Source: Demequina sp. NBRC 110052
GTDB lineage: Bacteria > Actinomycetota > Actinomycetes > Actinomycetales > Demequinaceae
Direction: 5' to 3'
DNA: 64,000 nucleotides
NCBI RefSeq assembly: GCF_002090075.1
Contig: NZ_BBRI01000003.1
Coordinates: 496,001-560,000 of the forward strand
Part shown: positions 61,275 through 64,000 of the stretch, in pieces
How the letters are laid out: every line of letters starts with the position of its first letter
Numbering within the stretch: the first letter of the stretch is position 1
Position numbers and translations under genes: made by a program
Notes under the pieces: generated by a model
Told to the model about the DNA's origin: nothing
Databases searched by the model: none
The model's input: the letters and a program-made list of their open reading frames with translations, nothing else

Positions 61275-62266
61275 TCCTGTCCAGCCCCACACGCACCACG
61301 GCCGCGACGGTCGCCCCCTGGGTGGCCGTCGCGGCCGTCGTGGTGCTCGCCGCGCTCTCGCTTGCCGTGGGAGTCGCGGACGTGTCGCTCGCGCAGCTCT
61401 TCACCGATCCCGACGGACAGACGCTGCTGCTGCTGTCCCGCTGGCCACGCACCGCGGCTCTCGTGCTCGCCGGCGCGGCCCTCGCCATCTCCGGCCTGAT
61501 CATGCAGCAGCTCACCCGCAACCGCTTCGTGGCGCCCTCCACCGCGGGGACCGTGGACGCCGCCACGCTCGGCGTGCTCGTCTCGCTGATCCTGTTCGCG
61601 AGCGCACCCGTCATGGGCAAGGTGCTCATCTCCACTGCGTTCGCACTCGCGGGCACCGCGGTGTTCGTGATCCTGATTCAGCGTGTGCAGTTCAAGGATG
61701 TGGTCTTCGTTCCCCTCATGGGCCTCCTGCTCGGCGGCGTCTACCGCGCGATTGCCGAGTTCTTCGCATACCGGGAGAACCTGACCCAGAGCCTCGGCAC
61801 GTGGATGAACGGAGATTTCTCCGGTGTGATCCAGGGGCGCTACGAGACCCTGTGGCTTGCTGGCGCTGCAGCCGTCGTCGCGTACGCCTTCGCGCACCAG
61901 TTCGCGGCCGCCGGCATGGGCCGCGACTTCGCCACCGGCATCGGGGTGAATGTGCGCCGCGTCACGGCGATCGGGCTGTCGATCGCGTCCTTCACCACCG
62001 CCGTCGTGGTGGTGACCGTGGGAGCGATCCCATTCCTCGGGCTGATCGTCCCCAACCTCGTGACCATGGCAATCGGCGACAACCTGCGCCGCGCCCTCCC
62101 GGTCACCGCCCTCGCCGGCGCAGCGCTCACCCTTGGGTGCGACACGCTCGCGCGCGTGCTGATCCTCCCCTACGAGATCCCGGTCGGCTCGATCGTGGGC
62201 GTGCTCGGCGCAGTCGTCTTCGCGGCGCTGGTACTGAGGAAGGGCAACCGCTATGTCACCGCATGA
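61271..62266 (+). CDS. Iron-siderophore ABC permease 1 (FecCD)
   Basis: A 331-residue FecCD-family permease with about ten helices. Motifs: RWPRTAALVLAGAALAISGLIMQQLTRNRFVAPS (typical start) and IPFLGLIVPNL. The TTG start at 61271 overlaps the previous stop (TTGA); TTG is used because no other start fits. Works with permease 2. Confidence 0.92.
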   Translation: MILSSPTRTTAATVAPWVAVAAVVVLAALSLAVGVADVSLAQLFTDPDGQTLLLLSRWPRTAALVLAGAALAISGLIMQQLTRNRFVAPSTAGTVDAATLGVLVSLILFASAPVMGKVLISTAFALAGTAVFVILIQRVQFKDVVFVPLMGLLLGGVYRAIAEFFAYRENLTQSLGTWMNGDFSGVIQGRYETLWLAGAAAVVAYAFAHQFAAAGMGRDFATGIGVNVRRVTAIGLSIASFTTAVVVVTVGAIPFLGLIVPNLVTMAIGDNLRRALPVTALAGAALTLGCDTLARVLILPYEIPVGSIVGVLGAVVFAALVLRKGNRYVTA

Positions 62267-63299
62267 GCTGACCCTGGAGGGCACCGAGGCCGGCAAGGCG
62301 CCGACACGCCCCGGCCGCAGCGTCGGGCTCGTGCGCCGCGCGCTGCCGTCCACACGCACCGCCCGGGTCATCGCCAGTCTGAGCGTGCTCGTGGTCGCCT
62401 CCCTCACGGTATTCCTCACGTGGGGGGTCGACGGCCACTGGGACTACGCGCTGCCGCGACGCGCCGAGCAGGCCATCGCGCTCATCGTCGTGGGCGCCGC
62501 GATCGCCGTCTCCACCGTGGTGTTCCAGACGCTCACGCACAATCGCATCCTGACGCCCTCCATCATGGGCTTCGACGCGCTGTACACGCTGTTCGCCACC
62601 ACGCTCGTGTTCTTCCTCGGTGCGAACTCGGTGGAGACGATGGACCCGTGGATCATGTTCAGCTCCACGACGGTGCTGCTGCTCGCAGGGGCCACCACGC
62701 TGTACCGGTGGATGATCGGCGACGGCTCGCGCGGGCTGTACACGCTCGTGCTCATGGGAGTGATCGCGGGCACGCTGTTCGGCTCGATCCAGTCGTTCAT
62801 GGTGCGCATCATGGACCCCAACGAGTACGACTCGCTTCTGGACCAGCTGCTGCCCAGCTTCGGCGCGCTCGAGACGGACGTGCTCGCGCTCGCAGCCGTG
62901 GTCATGATCGCCGGCGTCGCCGTCGCGTTCCGCTTCGCGCGCACCCTCGACGTGCTGGGGCTGGGCCGCGAGCGCGCCATCACCCTGGGCGTCGACTATC
63001 GGCGCGCTGTCACGTGGCTGTTGATGCTCGTCGCGGTGCTCGTCGCCGTCGCGACCGCGCTCGTGGGACCAGTGACGTTCCTCGGGCTGCTGGTCGCGAA
63101 CCTCGCCTACCAGGTCACCCGCATGCACCGACACGTCATCACGCTGACCGCCTCGATCCTCGTAGCCGCCGTCGCGCTCGTCCTGGGCCAGGCGCTGCTA
63201 CAGCACGTGCTGCACTTCAACGCCACCCTCGGCTCGATCATCAACCTCGTGGGCGGCGTCTACTTCATCGTCCTCATCCTCAAGGAGTCCCGCGCATGA
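62253..63299 (+). CDS. Iron-siderophore ABC permease 2 (FecCD)
   Basis: A 348-residue FecCD permease. AEQAIALIVVGAAIAVSTVVFQTLTHNRILTPSIMGFDALY and TFLGLLVANLAYQV are the family marks. It overlaps permease 1 by 14 bp and the ATPase by 4 bp (ATGA). Confidence 0.92.
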   Translation: MSPHELTLEGTEAGKAPTRPGRSVGLVRRALPSTRTARVIASLSVLVVASLTVFLTWGVDGHWDYALPRRAEQAIALIVVGAAIAVSTVVFQTLTHNRILTPSIMGFDALYTLFATTLVFFLGANSVETMDPWIMFSSTTVLLLAGATTLYRWMIGDGSRGLYTLVLMGVIAGTLFGSIQSFMVRIMDPNEYDSLLDQLLPSFGALETDVLALAAVVMIAGVAVAFRFARTLDVLGLGRERAITLGVDYRRAVTWLLMLVAVLVAVATALVGPVTFLGLLVANLAYQVTRMHRHVITLTASILVAAVALVLGQALLQHVLHFNATLGSIINLVGGVYFIVLILKESRA

Positions 63300-64000
63300 T
63301 CGCCGTCGACGGCCTCACCAAGTCCTACGGAACCGCCACGGTGGTGGACGGCGTCTCGCTGACACTGCCCGACGCCGGGGTCACCTCGATCATCGGTCCC
63401 AACGGCGCGGGCAAGTCCACGCTGCTGTCGATGGTCTCGCGCATCCTGGGGCCCGACGCCGGCACCGCCTCGGTGGACGGCGTGGACGTGTTCTCCGCGT
63501 CGGGTCGCGAGGTGGCGAAGCGGCTCTCAGTGCTGCGCCAGGACACCCACATGACGGCGCGCATCACGGTGCGCGAGCTCGTGGAGTTCGGGCGGTTTCC
63601 CCACTCCGGGGGGAGACTCACCCCCGACTGCCGGGCCTCCGTCACCTCCGCGCTGTCGTACTGCGACCTCGATCACCTCGCCCACCGCGGCCTGCACGAG
63701 CTCAGCGGCGGTCAGCGCCAACGCGCCTTCGTGGCGATGGTGCTGGCGCAGGACACGCGCTACGTGCTGCTCGACGAGCCGCTGAACAACCTGGACATGG
63801 CGCACGCCACCGGCGTGATGCGCCTGCTACGCCGCCTCGCCGACGAGCGCGACAAATCCATCGTGCTGGTGCTGCACGACATCAACTACGCCTCGGCCCA
63901 CTCCGACCGCATCATCGCGATGCGCGACGGCGCCGTCGTCGCCGACGGCGCCCCTGCCGAGGTCATCACGCCCGAAGCCCTCGAGGACGTCTACGGCATG
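63296..64000 (+). CDS. Iron-siderophore ABC ATP-binding protein (partial)
   Basis: The first 235 codons of the importer ATPase, cut by the window end. Walker A IGPNGAGKST (33-42), signature ELSGGQRQRAFVAM, Walker B YVLLDEPLNNLD and a switch His in LVLHDINYA identify a FepC/FecE-type subunit. ATG at 63296 overlaps the permease stop. Confidence 0.93.
   Translation, partial: MIAVDGLTKSYGTATVVDGVSLTLPDAGVTSIIGPNGAGKSTLLSMVSRILGPDAGTASVDGVDVFSASGREVAKRLSVLRQDTHMTARITVRELVEFGRFPHSGGRLTPDCRASVTSALSYCDLDHLAHRGLHELSGGQRQRAFVAMVLAQDTRYVLLDEPLNNLDMAHATGVMRLLRRLADERDKSIVLVLHDINYASAHSDRIIAMRDGAVVADGAPAEVITPEALEDVYGM

Noticed and set aside
1-64000. CRISPR arrays, rRNA genes, intact transposases
   Set aside because: No regularly spaced repeats, rRNA segments or complete IS genes were seen on either strand.

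Overview
The window is a high-GC (about 70 % in hand-sampled host lines) actinobacterial chromosome segment. The NADase-type mobile cargo aside, the gene content and order (holB and tmk, topA, a Flp/Tad cluster with a DUF4244 protein, a divergent HAD-IB phosphatase, acetyl-CoA synthetase) follow the order known from the Mycobacterium tuberculosis Rv3644c-Rv3667 neighbourhood. The small genome style, SigE-type ECF factors and gene set suggest a Micrococcales member (Cellulomonadaceae or Demequinaceae-like); that family-level placement is inference.

Layout. 1-5.7 kb: small hypothetical, S4 RNA-binding protein, tRNA-Thr(CGU), secreted TAP-like hydrolase, holB, tmk, Gfo/Idh oxidoreductase. 5.7-7.5 kb: an ECF sigma factor overlapping a membrane-anchored putative regulator. 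7.6-13.2 kb: DUF559 nuclease-like gene framed by inverted repeats, two tiny membrane proteins, topA, inositol-phosphatase-family gene. 13.4-22.9 kb: a two-TM protein, an orphan NrdG-like radical SAM protein, a methyltransferase, M20 peptidase with MFS transporter, and the H+-pyrophosphatase hppA. 23-25.4 kb: a second ECF/membrane-regulator pair built like the first. 25.5-26.8 kb: ClC channel.

26.9-38.5 kb: a Tad (type IVc pilus) cluster interrupted by an integrated element. The 3' part of the cluster is present twice as direct repeats (26867-27675 and about 35455-36256). Between them lies a 7.8-kb lower-GC island with phage-like genes, a frame-broken EVE-like/DUF3883 nuclease, an intact SIR2-domain protein, several small membrane-anchored coiled-coil proteins (two clearly paralogous) and a decayed serine recombinase. 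One 101-bp stretch is identical in both repeats while the rest is much more diverged, which points to single-crossover (Campbell-like) integration of a circular element. This is the most interesting part of the window: a small, immobilised defence-type island whose recombinase, phage-like and nuclease genes are broken while the SIR2 and membrane-protein genes stay open.

38.7-64 kb: HAD-IB phosphatase; a sugar ABC importer (binding protein, two permeases) with an intracellular GH5 glycosidase and ROK repressor; acs; PAP2 phosphatase; S9 peptidase; cupredoxin lipoprotein; an ABC-2 exporter; ppk1 with a Nudix/histidine-phosphatase fusion; a TetR regulator; msrB; and an iron-siderophore ABC importer preceded by a DtxR-type palindrome, whose ATPase gene runs off the end of the window.
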